Positions 51,436 to 61,779 of a stretch of 64,000 nucleotides of DNA are shown here, in pieces (position 1 is the stretch's first letter; every line of letters starts with the position of its first letter). This DNA is from Oceanicella actignis (GTDB taxonomy: Bacteria; Pseudomonadota; Alphaproteobacteria; Rhodobacterales; Rhodobacteraceae). The stretch is from NCBI RefSeq assembly GCF_008124525.1, contig NZ_VNHJ01000012.1:1-64000 (forward strand). Reading direction: 5' to 3'. The position numbers were made by a program, and so were the translations under genes. Under the pieces are notes generated by a model that did no database searches, was not told the origin of the DNA, and saw nothing but the letters and a program-made list of their open reading frames with translations.

Positions 51436-52752
51436 TCAATCCAGCGGCGGCATCGTCCGCAGCACCGCGCCCGCCAGATAGAGCGAGCCGCAGATGACGA
51501 CCCGCGGCGCCGGATCGCCCGCCCGCGCCACCGCGGCCAGCGCCGAGCCAAGGTCGCCGGCGGCCTCGGCCCTCAGCCCGACGGCCCGCGCCGCGGCGGC
51601 CGTGCGCTCGGCCGGCAGCGTCGCCGGCGCGTCGGGAATGCTCACCGCGTGCACCATGGGCGCCAGCGGCGCGAAGTGCCCGAGGAACCCTTCGGGATCC
51701 TTGGTGTCCAGCATGCCGCAGACAAGGTGAAGCGGAGCGGAACGGCGCGCGTTCATCCGCGCCAGAAGCGCGGCCAGCGCCTGGCCCGCCGCGGGGTTGT
51801 GCCCGCCGTCCAGCCAGATCTCGGCGTCGGGCGGCGCGCCGGGCAGATCGGCCGGGTCAAGGCGCTGCATGCGCGCGGGCCAGCGCGCGCCGGTCATGGC
51901 GCCGGCGCAGGCGGCCTCGTTCATGCCCAGCGCGCGCAGCGCCGCGACGGCGGCGCCGGCGTTGACGATCTGATGCGCGCCCGCCAGCGCCGGCAGGGGC
52001 AGGTCCAGCAGCCCGTCCGCATCCTGATAGACCAGGCGCCCGGCCTCTTCGCGGCTGTCCCAGTCCTGCCCGCCGATCAGCAAGGGCGCGCCCAGCCGCG
52101 CGGCCCGCTCCTCGACGACGGCGCGGGCCTGGTCGGGCTGGGGGGCCAGCACGCAGGGGATTCCGGGCTTGAGGATGCCGGCCTTCTCGGCGGCGATCTG
52201 CGCCAGCGTCTCGCCCAGATATTGCTGATGATCGAGCGAGATCGGCGTGATCGCCGTCAGCGCCGGGCGCGAGATGACGTTGGTCGCGTCCAGCCGCCCG
52301 CCCAGCCCGACCTCGATCAGCGCGTAGTCGGCCGGGCTGCGCGCGAAGGCCAGAAAGGCGGCGCAGGTGGTGATCTCGAAAAAGGTGATGGGCGCGCCGG
52401 CGTTCACGCGCTCGCACTCTTCCAGCAGCGCCAGCAGATCGGGCTCGGAGATCAGCCGCCCGGCGACGCGGATGCGCTCGTGAAACCGCGCCAGATGCGG
52501 CGAGGTGTAGACATGGCAGCTGCGCCCCGCGCTTTCCAGCCCGGCGCGGATCATGGCCAGCGTCGAGCCCTTGCCGTTCGTGCCGGCCACATGGATCGCC
52601 GGCGGCAGGTCGCGCTCGGGATGGCCGAGGCGCGCCAGCAGACGCTCGACCCGCTCGAGCGTCAGGTCGATGATCTTCGGGTGGAGCGCCATCAGCCGCT
52701 CCAGCGCCGCGTCGCTGCCCGCCCGCGCCGCGGGCGCCGGAGCCTCGCTCAA
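51436..52752 (-). CDS. folC: Bifunctional folylpolyglutamate / dihydrofolate synthase
   Basis: A 438-residue Mur-ligase-like enzyme that adds glutamate to folates. [20 protein letters not shown] is the ATP loop. [28 protein letters not shown] and [18 protein letters not shown] follow. The start is uncertain: a TTG at 52752 overlapping the accD stop (TTGA, after GGGGACGAGG) gives an N terminus like other Rhodobacterales FolC, while the first ATG at 52692 would give 418 residues and begin at [10 protein letters not shown]. The accD-folC pairing is common in Alphaproteobacteria. Confidence 0.93.
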   Translation of the reverse strand: MSEAPAPAARAGSDAALERLMALHPKIIDLTLERVERLLARLGHPERDLPPAIHVAGTNGKGSTLAMIRAGLESAGRSCHVYTSPHLARFHERIRVAGRLISEPDLLALLEECERVNAGAPITFFEITTCAAFLAFARSPADYALIEVGLGGRLDATNVISRPALTAITPISLDHQQYLGETLAQIAAEKAGILKPGIPCVLAPQPDQARAVVEERAARLGAPLLIGGQDWDSREEAGRLVYQDADGLLDLPLPALAGAHQIVNAGAAVAALRALGMNEAACAGAMTGARWPARMQRLDPADLPGAPPDAEIWLDGGHNPAAGQALAALLARMNARRSAPLHLVCGMLDTKDPEGFLGHFAPLAPMVHAVSIPDAPATLPAERTAAAARAVGLRAEAAGDLGSALAAVARAGDPAPRVVICGSLYLAGAVLRTMPPLD

Positions 52753-53669
52753 GCCTCGTCCCCTTCGGCGGGCGCGCCCTGCTCGTCCCCCGGGGCGGGC
52801 AGGTCGCCATGGCTGCGCGGCGGCGCCTTGGTCAGCAGCCGCAGAATCTGCGCCAGCTCGTCGCGCAGCTGGTGACGATGGGTGACGCGGTCCAGCATCC
52901 CGTGCTCGAGCAGATACTCGGCGCGCTGGAAGCCCTCGGGCAGCTTCTCGCGGATGGTCTGCTCGATCACGCGGGGGCCGGCGAAGCAGATCAGCGCCCC
53001 CGGCTCGGCGATCTGCACGTCGCCCAGCATGGCGTAGCTGGCGGTGACGCCGCCGGTGGTCGGATGGGTCAGCACGACCACGTAGGGCAGGCCCGCTTCC
53101 TTGACCATCTGCACGGCCACGGTGGTGCGGGGCATCTGCATCAGGCTCAGGATGCCCTCCTGCATGCGCGCGCCGCCGGCGGCCGAGAACACGACCAGGG
53201 GCGCCTTGCGCTCGACCGCGCGCTCGGCCGCCGCGATCATCGCGTTGCCCACGGCCATGCCCATCGAGCCGCCCATGAAGCTGAAGTCCTGCCCGGCGCA
53301 GACGGCGCGCAGGCCGCCGATCTCGCCCTCGGCGACCAGCATGGCCTCGTGCTCGCCGGTCTTGCGGCGCGCGTCGCGCAGACGCTCGGCGTAGCGCTTC
53401 TCGTCCTTGAAGCCCAGCGGGTCGGGGATGGGGTCGGGAACCGGCACCTCGACGAACAGCCCGCCGTCGAACAGCGCCTTGAAGCGCTCGCGCGGGCTGA
53501 TGGGCATGTGGTGCTGGCAGTTGGGGCACACGTTCAGCGCGTCGGACAGCTCGCGATGGAACAGCATGGTTCCGCACGCGTCGCATTTGCGCCAGAGATT
53601 GTCCGGCACCTCGCGCCGCGAAAACAGCGAGTTGATCTTCGGGCGGACGTAGTTCGTGATCCAGTTCAT
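52749..53669 (-). CDS. accD: Acetyl-CoA carboxylase carboxyltransferase beta subunit
   Basis: A 306-residue subunit. The N-terminal zinc ribbon (CDACGTMLF and NVCPNCQHH) and the crotonase-like carboxyltransferase domain ([40 protein letters not shown]) are complete. It provides malonyl-CoA, which the adjacent PKS would also use. The ATG at 53669 begins [20 protein letters not shown]; in-frame sequence further upstream is not conserved. It overlaps folC by 4 bp. Confidence 0.97.
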   Translation of the reverse strand: MNWITNYVRPKINSLFSRREVPDNLWRKCDACGTMLFHRELSDALNVCPNCQHHMPISPRERFKALFDGGLFVEVPVPDPIPDPLGFKDEKRYAERLRDARRKTGEHEAMLVAEGEIGGLRAVCAGQDFSFMGGSMGMAVGNAMIAAAERAVERKAPLVVFSAAGGARMQEGILSLMQMPRTTVAVQMVKEAGLPYVVVLTHPTTGGVTASYAMLGDVQIAEPGALICFAGPRVIEQTIREKLPEGFQRAEYLLEHGMLDRVTHRHQLRDELAQILRLLTKAPPRSHGDLPAPGDEQGAPAEGDEA

Positions 53670-53701
53670 GGACGCCGTTCCTCGCGCGGTCTCGTTCCGG
53701 G

Positions 53702-53730
53702 GTATTAGTGTCGCGCGGCGCCAAATGCAA
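53702..53730 (-). promoter_or_regulatory. Candidate accD promoter
   Basis: On the minus strand TTGCAT (53725-53730) and TAATAC (53702-53707) lie 17 bp apart, 33 bp before the accD start. The consensus match is weak but this is the only AT-rich pair in the divergent region. Confidence 0.3.
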
Positions 53731-53818
53731 TGCGGGCCGCGCCGCGCCGGCGCCCGGCGGCTTGCAACCGTCCGGCCGGCGCGACACAGTGGCGGCGCTT
53801 GCGGGAGAGGAGAAGACG

Positions 53819-54682
53819 ATGACCATGGCCGGCGGCGAGACATGGACCTGGTTCGACGGCGCCTGGACGCGCGGCGCGCCCATGGTGGCGAGCGCGGCCG
53901 ATCACGGGCTTTGGCTGGGCAGCTGCGTGTTCGACGGCGCGCGCGCCTTCGAGGGCGTGGCCCCGGATCTCGAGCTGCACTGCGCGCGGCTCAACGCCTC
54001 GGCCCGGGCGATGGGCCTGAACCCGCCCCTGAGCGACGAGCGCATCGCGCAGCTGTGCCGCGAGGGGCTGAGCCGCTTCTCGCCCGGCGCCGCCGTCTAC
54101 ATCCGCCCCATGTGCTGGGCGCGCGACGGCGGCGCGGCGCTGATCGCCCCCGATCCCGACAGCGCGGCGTTCTGCCTGTGCCTCGAAGAGCTGCCCATGG
54201 CGCCGTTCAAGGGGTTCTCGATCACGCTCACGCGCTATCGGCGCCCCCTGCCGTCCATGGCGACCACCGACGCCAAGGCCGCCTGCCTTTACCCCAACAA
54301 CGCGCGCATGGTGCGCGAGGCGCGCGCGCGCGGCTTCGACAACGCGCTGGCGCTGGACGCGCTCGACAACGTGGCCGAGCTGGCCACCTCCAACGTCTTC
54401 ATCGTGCGCGACGGGGTGGCGATGACGCCGATTCCCAACGGAACCTTCCTCAACGGCATCACCCGCCAGCGCGTGATCGGCCTGCTGCGCGACGACGGCA
54501 TCGAGGTGCGCGAGACGGTGCTGACGGTCGAGGACGTGCGCGCCGCCGACGAGGTCTTCTCGACCGGCAACGCGCACAAGGTCATGCCCGTAACGCGCTT
54601 CGACGACCGCGAGTATCCCGTCGGCCCCGTGACCCGCCGCGCGCGAGAGCTTTACTGGGACTTCGCCCACGGCCGCCTCTGA
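53819..54682 (+). CDS. Class IV aminotransferase (branched-chain aminotransferase-like)
   Basis: A 287-residue PLP enzyme of the BCAT / D-amino-acid transaminase / 4-amino-4-deoxychorismate lyase fold. [17 protein letters not shown], the catalytic Lys in [16 protein letters not shown], and [18 protein letters not shown] are visible. It is close to proteins annotated as branched-chain aminotransferases in Rhodobacterales, which would fit the leucine and valine operons of this window, but the substrate is not certain. GGGAGAGGAGAAG precedes the ATG. It is divergent from accD. Confidence 0.85.
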   Translation: MTMAGGETWTWFDGAWTRGAPMVASAADHGLWLGSCVFDGARAFEGVAPDLELHCARLNASARAMGLNPPLSDERIAQLCREGLSRFSPGAAVYIRPMCWARDGGAALIAPDPDSAAFCLCLEELPMAPFKGFSITLTRYRRPLPSMATTDAKAACLYPNNARMVREARARGFDNALALDALDNVAELATSNVFIVRDGVAMTPIPNGTFLNGITRQRVIGLLRDDGIEVRETVLTVEDVRAADEVFSTGNAHKVMPVTRFDDREYPVGPVTRRARELYWDFAHGRL

Positions 54683-55126
54683 AGGCGCCGGCAGCAGGCC
54701 TTGCGCGCCATCGCGCCGCGGCGCAGCGGCGTCCTGGCCCGCGCGCCGGGCGCCGGGCGCGCGCCTCCCGCGCCACGACCGGACGCCGCGCGGCGGCGGC
54801 CCGCTCCCTTGCATCGCGAACGCCTGTCCTTCGCGCGAGGCCGGAGCCTTGGCGCGCCTGCACGTCGCGCCGGCCGGCCAGACCCCGCCCCCGCGCCGCC
54901 CCGCGCGCGCAGCGGCCTGGCATCGCCGCGCGGCGCCGCGTCGAGATGCTCGGGGGCGGGGCGCAGCGCGATTCGGCCGGCGGCAAGGCGGGCGCTCTGG
55001 GGGGCGACGGGGGCGCTGGGCAAGCCGGCGGCGCGGCGGCCCGGCGCCGGCAATCCGCGCCGGCGGTCCGTGGCGCCAGGCCTTGGGGTCGGTCCCAGGG
55101 TCAGTCCCTGGCGTCGGCCCTCAGGG
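54683..55126. other. Gene-free 444-bp stretch
   Basis: Between a rightward aminotransferase gene and the leftward nucleotidyltransferase gene. The sequence is extremely GC-rich with many short GC palindromes (for instance around 54738-54770) and no open frame with family similarity or a good ribosome-binding site. Near the right end it holds an imperfect tandem repeat. I see no RNA gene. Confidence 0.5.
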
Positions 55127-55137
55127 TCAATCCTCGG
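55088..55137. repeat. Imperfect tandem repeat of about 25 bp
   Basis: Two adjacent copies, 55088-55111 and 55113-55137, share GTCGG-yCC-(t)CAGGGTCA-rTCC-nn-GG. The second copy runs into the last codons of the nucleotidyltransferase-like gene, so the repeat straddles its stop codon. It may be a local duplication or part of a 3' structure. Confidence 0.6.
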
Positions 55138-56188
55138 GGCGCCGGCGCAGGCCGCGCACGAAGCGGGCGACGCGCGCCGGGTTGGTCAGCGCGCGCAGCA
55201 GATGCGCGCGGCGCTCGGGCGAGGCCAGCGCGCGCAGCGGCGCGCCCATGGCGTCGCGGGCGGCGCGGCGGGCGGCGGCCTCGGGGTCGGCCAGGGAATC
55301 GAGCGCGCGCCGCGCCCATGCGCGGGCGGCGCGGTCCGGGGGCGCGGGCTCGTCCCAGATCAGCGCCATCGCCGCCTGCCAGGCGCGAAGCGCGGCGCCC
55401 TGTCCCGCCGCCTCGAACCGCGTCGCCAGCGCCTGGGCATGCGCCGCGCCGTTCAGCCGCCGCCAGTCCAGCGCGCCGCGCAGCGGCAGCGCCCCGCGCG
55501 CAAGGCCCCGATCGGCGATCATCGCGTGACGCACCAGATGCGCCAGCCGATCCTCGGGCGCGGGCGTGGCCAGCCCCTCGAGCGCCGAGGCGGAGGCCCG
55601 CGCCGCCACCGCGGCCGGGTCGAGCAGCGCGCCCGCATCCCAGCCAAGGCGCACATGCAGCTCGATGGTCGCGCCCAGCCCCGATTCGGGGAACATCGCC
55701 GGAAAATGGTAGTCGCCGCCCGAAACGAAGGCGGCCTCGTCGCCGCGCCAGCCTGCGGCCCGCAGCGCCCGGACCGCGGCGGCAAGGTCGCGCGGCGCCA
55801 CGAGCAGATCCAGATCGACCATCTCGCGCCACGGCGCCGGGGCGCCGCCGGCGGCCAGGAACGCCGCGCCCTTGAGCGCCGTCGCCCGCACCCCCGCGCG
55901 CGCCAGCGCCGCGCCCGCCTCGGCCAGCTGCGCGAAGACCAGCCGCGCATGCGCCTCGCGCGCCGCCTGCGCCGGAGCCAGCAGCGGCGCCATGGCCGGG
56001 ACCGCCAGCGCCACGCCGCGGCACGCGGCCCAGGCGACGCGGTTTCGCTCGGCCATCGCCAGCATCGGCGCCAGGGTTCCCGACAGGCGCGCGGGGGCGA
56101 GGCTGCGGCCGGCGGCCTCGTCGTCCCAGACGCGCAGCATCGCCGCAAGGTCCCGCGCCGCGGCCTCGGCTTCGCGCCGGTCCCTCAT
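55127..56188 (-). CDS. Nucleotidyltransferase-family protein (NTP_transf_5-like)
   Basis: A 353-residue, Ala/Arg-rich protein. The core motif ATALKGAAFLAAGGAPAP, then REMVDLDLLVAPRDLAAAV, fits the uncharacterised nucleotidyltransferase family (KG...R..DxDLLV), followed by helical segments with HVRLGW and LVRHAMIADRG. Such proteins often lie near polysaccharide, asparagine-synthase-like or PqqD-type genes; here it follows the liu operon by 58 bp on the same strand. ATG at 56188 chosen as the first before the conserved region. Function unknown. Confidence 0.75.
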   Translation of the reverse strand: MRDRREAEAAARDLAAMLRVWDDEAAGRSLAPARLSGTLAPMLAMAERNRVAWAACRGVALAVPAMAPLLAPAQAAREAHARLVFAQLAEAGAALARAGVRATALKGAAFLAAGGAPAPWREMVDLDLLVAPRDLAAAVRALRAAGWRGDEAAFVSGGDYHFPAMFPESGLGATIELHVRLGWDAGALLDPAAVAARASASALEGLATPAPEDRLAHLVRHAMIADRGLARGALPLRGALDWRRLNGAAHAQALATRFEAAGQGAALRAWQAAMALIWDEPAPPDRAARAWARRALDSLADPEAAARRAARDAMGAPLRALASPERRAHLLRALTNPARVARFVRGLRRRPED

Positions 56189-56246
56189 GCGCCCTCGCTT
56201 CGCGCGCCGCGCCCGGCCGCCTTGCGCAGACCTGACGGGCGGCGCA

Positions 56247-57047
56247 TCAGGACCCCTGACCGCCCTTGGCCGCCCAGCGCGGAGGGCGCCTTTCGAAGAA
56301 GGCCGAGACGCCCTCATGCGCCTCGGGATCCTCCCAGGCGTCGGCCAGGCGCTCGGCCGTCATGGCGATCACCGCGTCGTCGATCGTCGGCCCCAGCGCC
56401 CGCGCCAGCGCCTTGCAGCGCGCCACGGCGCCCGGCGCGGCCGAGAGATAGGGCTTCACCTCGCGCGCGACGGCGTCGTCAAGCTCGTCCGGCTCGACGA
56501 CGCGCGCGACCAGGCCGAGCTCGCGCGCCTCGTCGGCGTCGAACAGGCGGGCCGACATGAACACCCGGCGGGCCATGCCCTCGGTCATGCGGGCGATCAC
56601 ATAGGGCGAGATGGTGGCCGGGATCAGCCCCAGCCGCGCCTCGGTCAGGCCGAAGCGCGCGCCGCGCGCCGCCACGCACACGTCGCACACCGCCATCATG
56701 CCGATGCCGCCGCCGAAGGCCTGCCCGTTGACGCGGCCGATCAGGGGCTTGGGCAGTTCGTTGAGCGCCTTGAGCATGCGCGCAAGCCGCATCGCCTCGG
56801 CGATGCGCTGCTGGCGCGTGGCGGCGAATTGCTGGCGCATCCAGGCCAGATCGCCCCCGGCGCAAAAGCTTTCGCCCGCCCCCGTCAGCACCACCGCGCG
56901 CACGGCCGGGTCGGCGCCCAGCGCGGCGGCGGCCTCGGTCAGCTCGGCGATCATGGCGGCGGACAGGGCGTTGTGCTTGTCCGGGCGCGAAAGGGTCAGC
57001 ATGGCGACGCCGCGGGCGTCGACGTCGATGGCGATGGTCTCAGGCAT
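56247..57047 (-). CDS. liuC: 3-methylglutaconyl-CoA hydratase
   Basis: A 266-residue crotonase. FCAGGDLAWMRQQFA and NGQAFGGGIGMMAVCDVCVA form the oxyanion hole, and RFGLTEARLGLIPATISPYV carries the catalytic Glu region. It hydrates 3-methylglutaconyl-CoA to HMG-CoA in leucine breakdown. Specificity is taken from the operon, which contains all other steps. It overlaps liuE by 8 bp. Confidence 0.92.
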   Translation of the reverse strand: MPETIAIDVDARGVAMLTLSRPDKHNALSAAMIAELTEAAAALGADPAVRAVVLTGAGESFCAGGDLAWMRQQFAATRQQRIAEAMRLARMLKALNELPKPLIGRVNGQAFGGGIGMMAVCDVCVAARGARFGLTEARLGLIPATISPYVIARMTEGMARRVFMSARLFDADEARELGLVARVVEPDELDDAVAREVKPYLSAAPGAVARCKALARALGPTIDDAVIAMTAERLADAWEDPEAHEGVSAFFERRPPRWAAKGGQGS

Positions 57048-57909
57048 CGGCGGAGCTCCTCAGGCTGCGGGCGAAGGCGGCGGCGGCGTCGAGACGCGAC
57101 AGGTCGAGGCCGGTCTCCCAGCCCATCCGAGCCAGAAGGCGCGCCACCTCTTCGGTGGCGACGTTGCCCCTGGCGCCGGGGGCGTAGGGACACCCGCCAA
57201 GCCCGCCGACCGAGGCGTCGAAGGTGCGCAGGCCCTTCTCGACGCTCAGCGCGACGTTCTCGAGCGCGCGGCCCCCCGTGTCGTGGAAGTGGCCGGCCAG
57301 GCGCCCGGCCGGCACGCGGGCCAGCACGGCGTCGAGCATCGGCGCGACGGTTTCGGGCGCGCCCGCGCCGATGGTGTCGCCCAGGCTGACCTCGTAGCAG
57401 CCCATGTCGATCAGCGCGGCGGCGACGCAGGCGACCTGCTCGGGCGGGGTCGGGCCGTCATAGGGACAGGCGACGACGCAGCTGACATAGCCGCGCACGG
57501 GCACGCCGTCGGCGGCGGCCGCCTCGAGCACGGGGCGGAAGCGCTCGAGGCTTTCCTCGATCGAGCAGTTGATGTTCTTGCGGCTGAAGCCCTCGGAGGC
57601 CGAGGCGAACACGGCCACCTCGTCGGCGCGGGCGGCGCGGGCGGCCTCGTAGCCCTTGAGATTGGGCGTCAGGACCGCGTAGCGCACCCCCGGCTTGCGG
57701 CGGATGCCGGCCATCACCTGGGCGGCGTCGGCCATCTGCGGCACCCAGCGCGGCGAGACGAAGCTGGTCGCCTCGATCTTGTCGAAGCCGCACTCGGACA
57801 GCATGTCGATCAGCCGGATCTTGTCGGCCGTCGGGATCAGGCGGCTTTCGTTCTGGAGCCCGTCGCGCGGGCCCATCTCGAAGATGCGGATGCGGGGCGC
57901 GGCGCTCAT
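57040..57909 (-). CDS. liuE: Hydroxymethylglutaryl-CoA lyase
   Basis: A 289-residue TIM-barrel enzyme that splits HMG-CoA into acetyl-CoA and acetoacetate, the last leucine-specific step. RIRIFEMGPRDGLQNESRLI, the HFHDTGGRALENV metal site and the cysteine loop ASVGGLGGCPYAPGARGNVA with its catalytic Cys are intact. It overlaps liuD by 4 bp (ATGA). Confidence 0.95.
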   Translation of the reverse strand: MSAAPRIRIFEMGPRDGLQNESRLIPTADKIRLIDMLSECGFDKIEATSFVSPRWVPQMADAAQVMAGIRRKPGVRYAVLTPNLKGYEAARAARADEVAVFASASEGFSRKNINCSIEESLERFRPVLEAAAADGVPVRGYVSCVVACPYDGPTPPEQVACVAAALIDMGCYEVSLGDTIGAGAPETVAPMLDAVLARVPAGRLAGHFHDTGGRALENVALSVEKGLRTFDASVGGLGGCPYAPGARGNVATEEVARLLARMGWETGLDLSRLDAAAAFARSLRSSADA

Positions 57910-59888
57910 TCCTCGGGCTCCAGCGTCAGAAGCACGGCGCCCTCGGCCACCTGCGCGCCGGGCGCGCAGGCCACGCTCGCCACCACGCCGTCGCGCGGCG
58001 CGGTCAGGCGATGCTCCATCTTCATCGCCTCCATGACGATCAGCGCGTCGCCCGACTTGACCGCGTCGCCGGGGGCGACGAACACCGCCTTGACCAGGCC
58101 GGGCATGGGCGCGGCCGCCGCGTCGCCGCCCGCGGCGGCGTCGTCCGCGGACTCGAGCGGGTCGGGCAGGCGCCATTGCGTGGTCGCGGGGCCGTCGATG
58201 ACCGCCGCGACCACGCCCTGCGCGTCGCTCCAGCGCATCAGGGTCACGGGCCGGGCGGGGCCGCCGTCGACCGACGCGCGCAGCCGCCCGTCATGGCGCG
58301 AGAGCGCGATCTCGCGCCCTTCGGCGGCAAAGCGGCCCGGCCCCTGGGCCTGAAGGCGCACGGCGCGGGCGGCGCCGTCGGGGCCGATCAGCGCGACCTC
58401 GCGCGTTTCGGCGTCCCACAAGCGCCAGCCCGAACGATCGTCGAAGGCCGGCGCGGGCGCGGCCTCGTGCAGCCCGAGCGCGGCGATGGCCGCGAGGGCG
58501 GGCGTCTCGGGGCGCAGCTCGGGCGGCGCGGACAGCTGCGCAAGCTTGCGATCGATCAATCCCGTGTCCACGCGCCCGGCGGCGAAATCGGGATCGGCGG
58601 CCAGCCGCGCCAGGAAGGCCAGGTTGGTGGTCGAGCCGGCGATCTCGGCCGCCTCGAGCGCGTCGATCAGGCGCAGGCGCGCCTCTTCGCGGTCGCGGCC
58701 ATGGACGATCACCTTGGCGATCATCGGGTCGTAATGGGGGGGGATCTCGTCGCCCTCGCGCACGCCGGCGTCGATGCGCGCGCGATCCTCGGGCAGGCGC
58801 AGGCGGCGCAGGCGGCCGGTGGCGGGCATGAAGCCGCGGGCCGGGTCCTCGGCATAGAGGCGCGCCTCGAAGGCCCAGCCGTCGATGCGCAGATCCTCCT
58901 GCCGCAGGGGCAGGGGCTCGCCCGCCGCCACGCGCAGCTGCCATTCGACCAGGTCAAGCCCGGCGACGGCCTCGGTGACGGGGTGCTCGACCTGAAGGCG
59001 GGTGTTCATTTCCATGAAATAGAAGCGGTCGGGGCGCAGGCCTTCGGACGCGTCGACGATGAACTCGACCGTGCCGGCGCCCGCATAACCGATGGCCCGG
59101 GCCGCGCGCACCGCCGCGTCGCCCATGGCGCGGCGCATCTCTTCGGTCATGCCGGGGGCGGGGGCCTCTTCGATCACCTTCTGATGGCGGCGCTGAAGCG
59201 AGCAGTCGCGCTCGAACAGGTGCACCGCGCCGCCATGCGAGTCGCCGAAGACCTGGATCTCGACATGCCGCGGCGCGACGATCCACTTCTCGATCAGGCA
59301 GGCGCCGTCGCCGAAGCTGGCGCGTCCCTCGCCCTGCGCGGCTTCGAGCGCGGGCAGGAAATCCTCGGGCCGATCGACCTTGCGCATGCCCTTGCCGCCG
59401 CCGCCCGCGCGCGCCTTGATGAGCACGGGGTAGCCGATCTCGTCCGCGCGGGCCTTGAGGAAGGCGGGGTCCTGCTCGGCGCCGTGATAGCCGGGCACGA
59501 CGGGCACGCCGGCCTTTTCCATCGCGGCCTTGGCCGCGTCCTTGAGCCCCATGGCGCGGATCGCCGCGGCGGGCGGGCCGATGAAGGTCAGGCCGGCGGC
59601 CTCGACCGCCTCGACGAAGTCGGGGTTCTCGGACAGGAAGCCGTAGCCGGGGTGGATGGCCTCGGCCCCCGCGGCCAGCGCGGCCGCGATGATGCGGTCG
59701 CCGCGCAGGTAGCTTTCGGCGGCCGGCGCCGGGCCGATGAGCGCGGCCTCGTCGCAGGCGGCGACATGCGGCGCGTTCGCGTCGACGTCCGAATGGACGG
59801 CCACGGTCTTGACGCCCATGCGGCGGGCGGTGCGGGCGATGCGCACGGCGATCTCGCCCCGGTTGGCGATCAGGATCTTGCGGAACAT
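57906..59888 (-). CDS. liuD: Methylcrotonyl-CoA carboxylase, biotin-containing alpha subunit
   Basis: A 660-residue subunit with biotin carboxylase (KILIANRGEIAVRIARTARR; ATP loop ARAGGGGKGMRKV; MEMNTRLQVEHPVTEAVAG), a BT linker region and a C-terminal biotinyl domain with the biotinylated Lys in VIMEAMKMEH. Length and operon context favour methylcrotonyl-CoA carboxylase over the propionyl- or acetyl-CoA enzymes. It pairs with liuB 184 bp upstream. Confidence 0.95.
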   Translation of the reverse strand: MFRKILIANRGEIAVRIARTARRMGVKTVAVHSDVDANAPHVAACDEAALIGPAPAAESYLRGDRIIAAALAAGAEAIHPGYGFLSENPDFVEAVEAAGLTFIGPPAAAIRAMGLKDAAKAAMEKAGVPVVPGYHGAEQDPAFLKARADEIGYPVLIKARAGGGGKGMRKVDRPEDFLPALEAAQGEGRASFGDGACLIEKWIVAPRHVEIQVFGDSHGGAVHLFERDCSLQRRHQKVIEEAPAPGMTEEMRRAMGDAAVRAARAIGYAGAGTVEFIVDASEGLRPDRFYFMEMNTRLQVEHPVTEAVAGLDLVEWQLRVAAGEPLPLRQEDLRIDGWAFEARLYAEDPARGFMPATGRLRRLRLPEDRARIDAGVREGDEIPPHYDPMIAKVIVHGRDREEARLRLIDALEAAEIAGSTTNLAFLARLAADPDFAAGRVDTGLIDRKLAQLSAPPELRPETPALAAIAALGLHEAAPAPAFDDRSGWRLWDAETREVALIGPDGAARAVRLQAQGPGRFAAEGREIALSRHDGRLRASVDGGPARPVTLMRWSDAQGVVAAVIDGPATTQWRLPDPLESADDAAAGGDAAAAPMPGLVKAVFVAPGDAVKSGDALIVMEAMKMEHRLTAPRDGVVASVACAPGAQVAEGAVLLTLEPEE

Positions 59889-60072
59889 GGTCGGCGTCCT
59901 TTCGTCCTTGTCGTGTTGCGGGCGCTGCGCGCCCCGCGCGCCGCTCGATGCGCGGGCGGGCGCGCCTGCCGGTCATGTCGGCCGCGCCGGCGCGCCGGAA
60001 CCGCCGGGGGCGCGCCCCGGCGCGGCGCGCAAGGCGGCGGCCGGCCCCCGCGATCGCGCGCCGCGCCCGCCA
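59889..60072. other. Spacer between liuB and liuD
   Basis: A 184-bp, almost purely G/C spacer inside the liu operon. It contains many overlapping short CG palindromes but no credible gene or T-tract terminator. GGACG lies just before the liuD start. Confidence 0.4.
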
Positions 60073-61680
60073 TCACATGCGGAACACGCCGAAGCGCGTC
60101 TCGGGAATGGGCGCGTTCAGCGCCGCGGACAGCGACAGCGCCAGCACCTTGCGCGTCCGGCGCGGGTCCACCACGCCGTCGTCCCACAGCCGCGCCGAGG
60201 CGTAGAGCGGGTGGCCCTGGCGCTCGAACTGCTCGATGATGGGGCGCTTGAAGGCCTCTTCCTCCTCGGGCGACCAGGTTCCGCCCTTGCGCTCGATGCC
60301 CTCGCGCCGGACCGTGGCCAGCACGCCGGCCGCCTGCTCGCCGCCCATGACCGAGATGCGCGAGTTCGGCCAGCTCCACAGGAAGCGCGGCGAGTAGGCG
60401 CGCCCGCACATGCCGTAATTGCCCGCGCCGAAGCTGCCGCCGACCAGCATGGTGATCTTGGGGACCTGCGTCGTCGCCACGGCGGTGACCATCTTGGCGC
60501 CGTGGCGGGCGATGCCTTCGGCCTCGTATTTTCGCCCGACCATGAAGCCGGTGATGTTCTGCAGGAAGATCAGCGGGATCTTGCGCTGCGAGCACAGCTC
60601 GACGAAATGGGCGGCCTTGGCGGCGCTTTCCGAGTAGAGGATGCCGTTGTTCGCGATGATGCCGCAGGGCATGCCCTCGACATGGGCGAAGCCGCACACG
60701 ATGGTCGTGCCGAAGCGGGCCTTGAACTCGTCCAGCCGCGAGCCGTCGACCACGCGCGCGATCACCTCGCGGATGTCGTAGGGCGTCTTGAGGTCGGCAG
60801 GCACGACGCCCAGGATCTCGTCCGGGTCGTAGGCCGGCGGCTCGGCGGCGCGCAGCTCGACCGTGGCGGGCTTGGGGCGGTTGAGGTTGCGCACCGCCTG
60901 CCGGGCCAGCGCCAGGGCGTGGCGGTCGTCCTCGGCCAGGTAGTCGGCGACGCCGGACAGGCGCGTGTGCACGTCGCCGCCGCCCAGCTCCTCGGCGGTG
61001 ACCACCTCGCCGGTGGCGGCCTTGACCAGCGGCGGACCGGCCAGAAAGATCGTGCCCTGCTCCTTGACGATGATCGTCACGTCCGACATCGCCGGCACAT
61101 AGGCGCCGCCCGCGGTGCATGAGCCCATGACCACCGCGATCTGCGGGATTCCCTTGGCCGACATGTTCGCCTGGTTGAAGAAGATGCGCCCGAAATGGTC
61201 GCGGTCGGGGAACACCTCGTCCTGCTGGGGCAGGTTGGCGCCGCCGCTGTCCACCAGGTAGATGCAGGGCAGGCCGCATTGCTCGGCGATCTCCTGCGCG
61301 CGCAGGTGCTTCTTGACGGTCATGGGGAAGTAGGTGCCGCCCTTGACCGTGGCGTCGTTGCACACGACCATGACCTCGCGCCCCTCGACGCGGCCGACGC
61401 CGGCGATGACGCCCGCGCCGGGCGCCGCGCCGTCATACATCCCGTGCGCGGCCAGGGCGCCGATCTCGAGGAACGGCGCGCCGGGATCGAGCAGCGCCTC
61501 GACCCGCTCGCGCGGGGGCAGCTTGCCGCGCGCCACATGGCGCGCCAGCGCCTCGGGACCGCCGCCGGCGCGCGCGGCCTCGGCCGCGGCGCGGATCTGC
61601 TCGAGCGCCTCCAGATGCGCGGCGCGGTTGGCGCGCGCCTGCTCGGAACCGGCGGCGAAGTTCGATTTCAGAACGGTCAT
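60073..61680 (-). CDS. liuB: Methylcrotonyl-CoA carboxylase, carboxyltransferase beta subunit
   Basis: A 535-residue carboxyltransferase. Both crotonase-like halves are present, with [56 protein letters not shown] and [20 protein letters not shown], the last typical of methylcrotonyl-CoA carboxylase. It converts 3-methylcrotonyl-CoA to 3-methylglutaconyl-CoA with LiuD. It lies 99 bp after liuA. Confidence 0.96.
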   Translation of the reverse strand: MTVLKSNFAAGSEQARANRAAHLEALEQIRAAAEAARAGGGPEALARHVARGKLPPRERVEALLDPGAPFLEIGALAAHGMYDGAAPGAGVIAGVGRVEGREVMVVCNDATVKGGTYFPMTVKKHLRAQEIAEQCGLPCIYLVDSGGANLPQQDEVFPDRDHFGRIFFNQANMSAKGIPQIAVVMGSCTAGGAYVPAMSDVTIIVKEQGTIFLAGPPLVKAATGEVVTAEELGGGDVHTRLSGVADYLAEDDRHALALARQAVRNLNRPKPATVELRAAEPPAYDPDEILGVVPADLKTPYDIREVIARVVDGSRLDEFKARFGTTIVCGFAHVEGMPCGIIANNGILYSESAAKAAHFVELCSQRKIPLIFLQNITGFMVGRKYEAEGIARHGAKMVTAVATTQVPKITMLVGGSFGAGNYGMCGRAYSPRFLWSWPNSRISVMGGEQAAGVLATVRREGIERKGGTWSPEEEEAFKRPIIEQFERQGHPLYASARLWDDGVVDPRRTRKVLALSLSAALNAPIPETRFGVFRM

Positions 61681-61779
61681 GAGCGCCTCGTTCTCCTGCT
61701 CGGGGCCGGGCGCGGCCCGGTTTGCGCATGGCGGCGGGGCGGGGCGATCTTGGGCCCGCGCCCGCCGGACGGCCCCGCC

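Noticed and set aside
43526..51481. Open frame of about 2650 codons antisense to the polyketide synthase
   Set aside because: It mirrors the PKS in a high-GC genome, is rich in Arg, Gly and Gln without domains, and the opposite strand has every PKS motif.
54683..55126. A missing small gene or RNA in the 444-bp gap
   Set aside because: Open frames there are Arg/Ala-rich shadows without ribosome-binding sites; GC palindromes are no more than expected from the composition.
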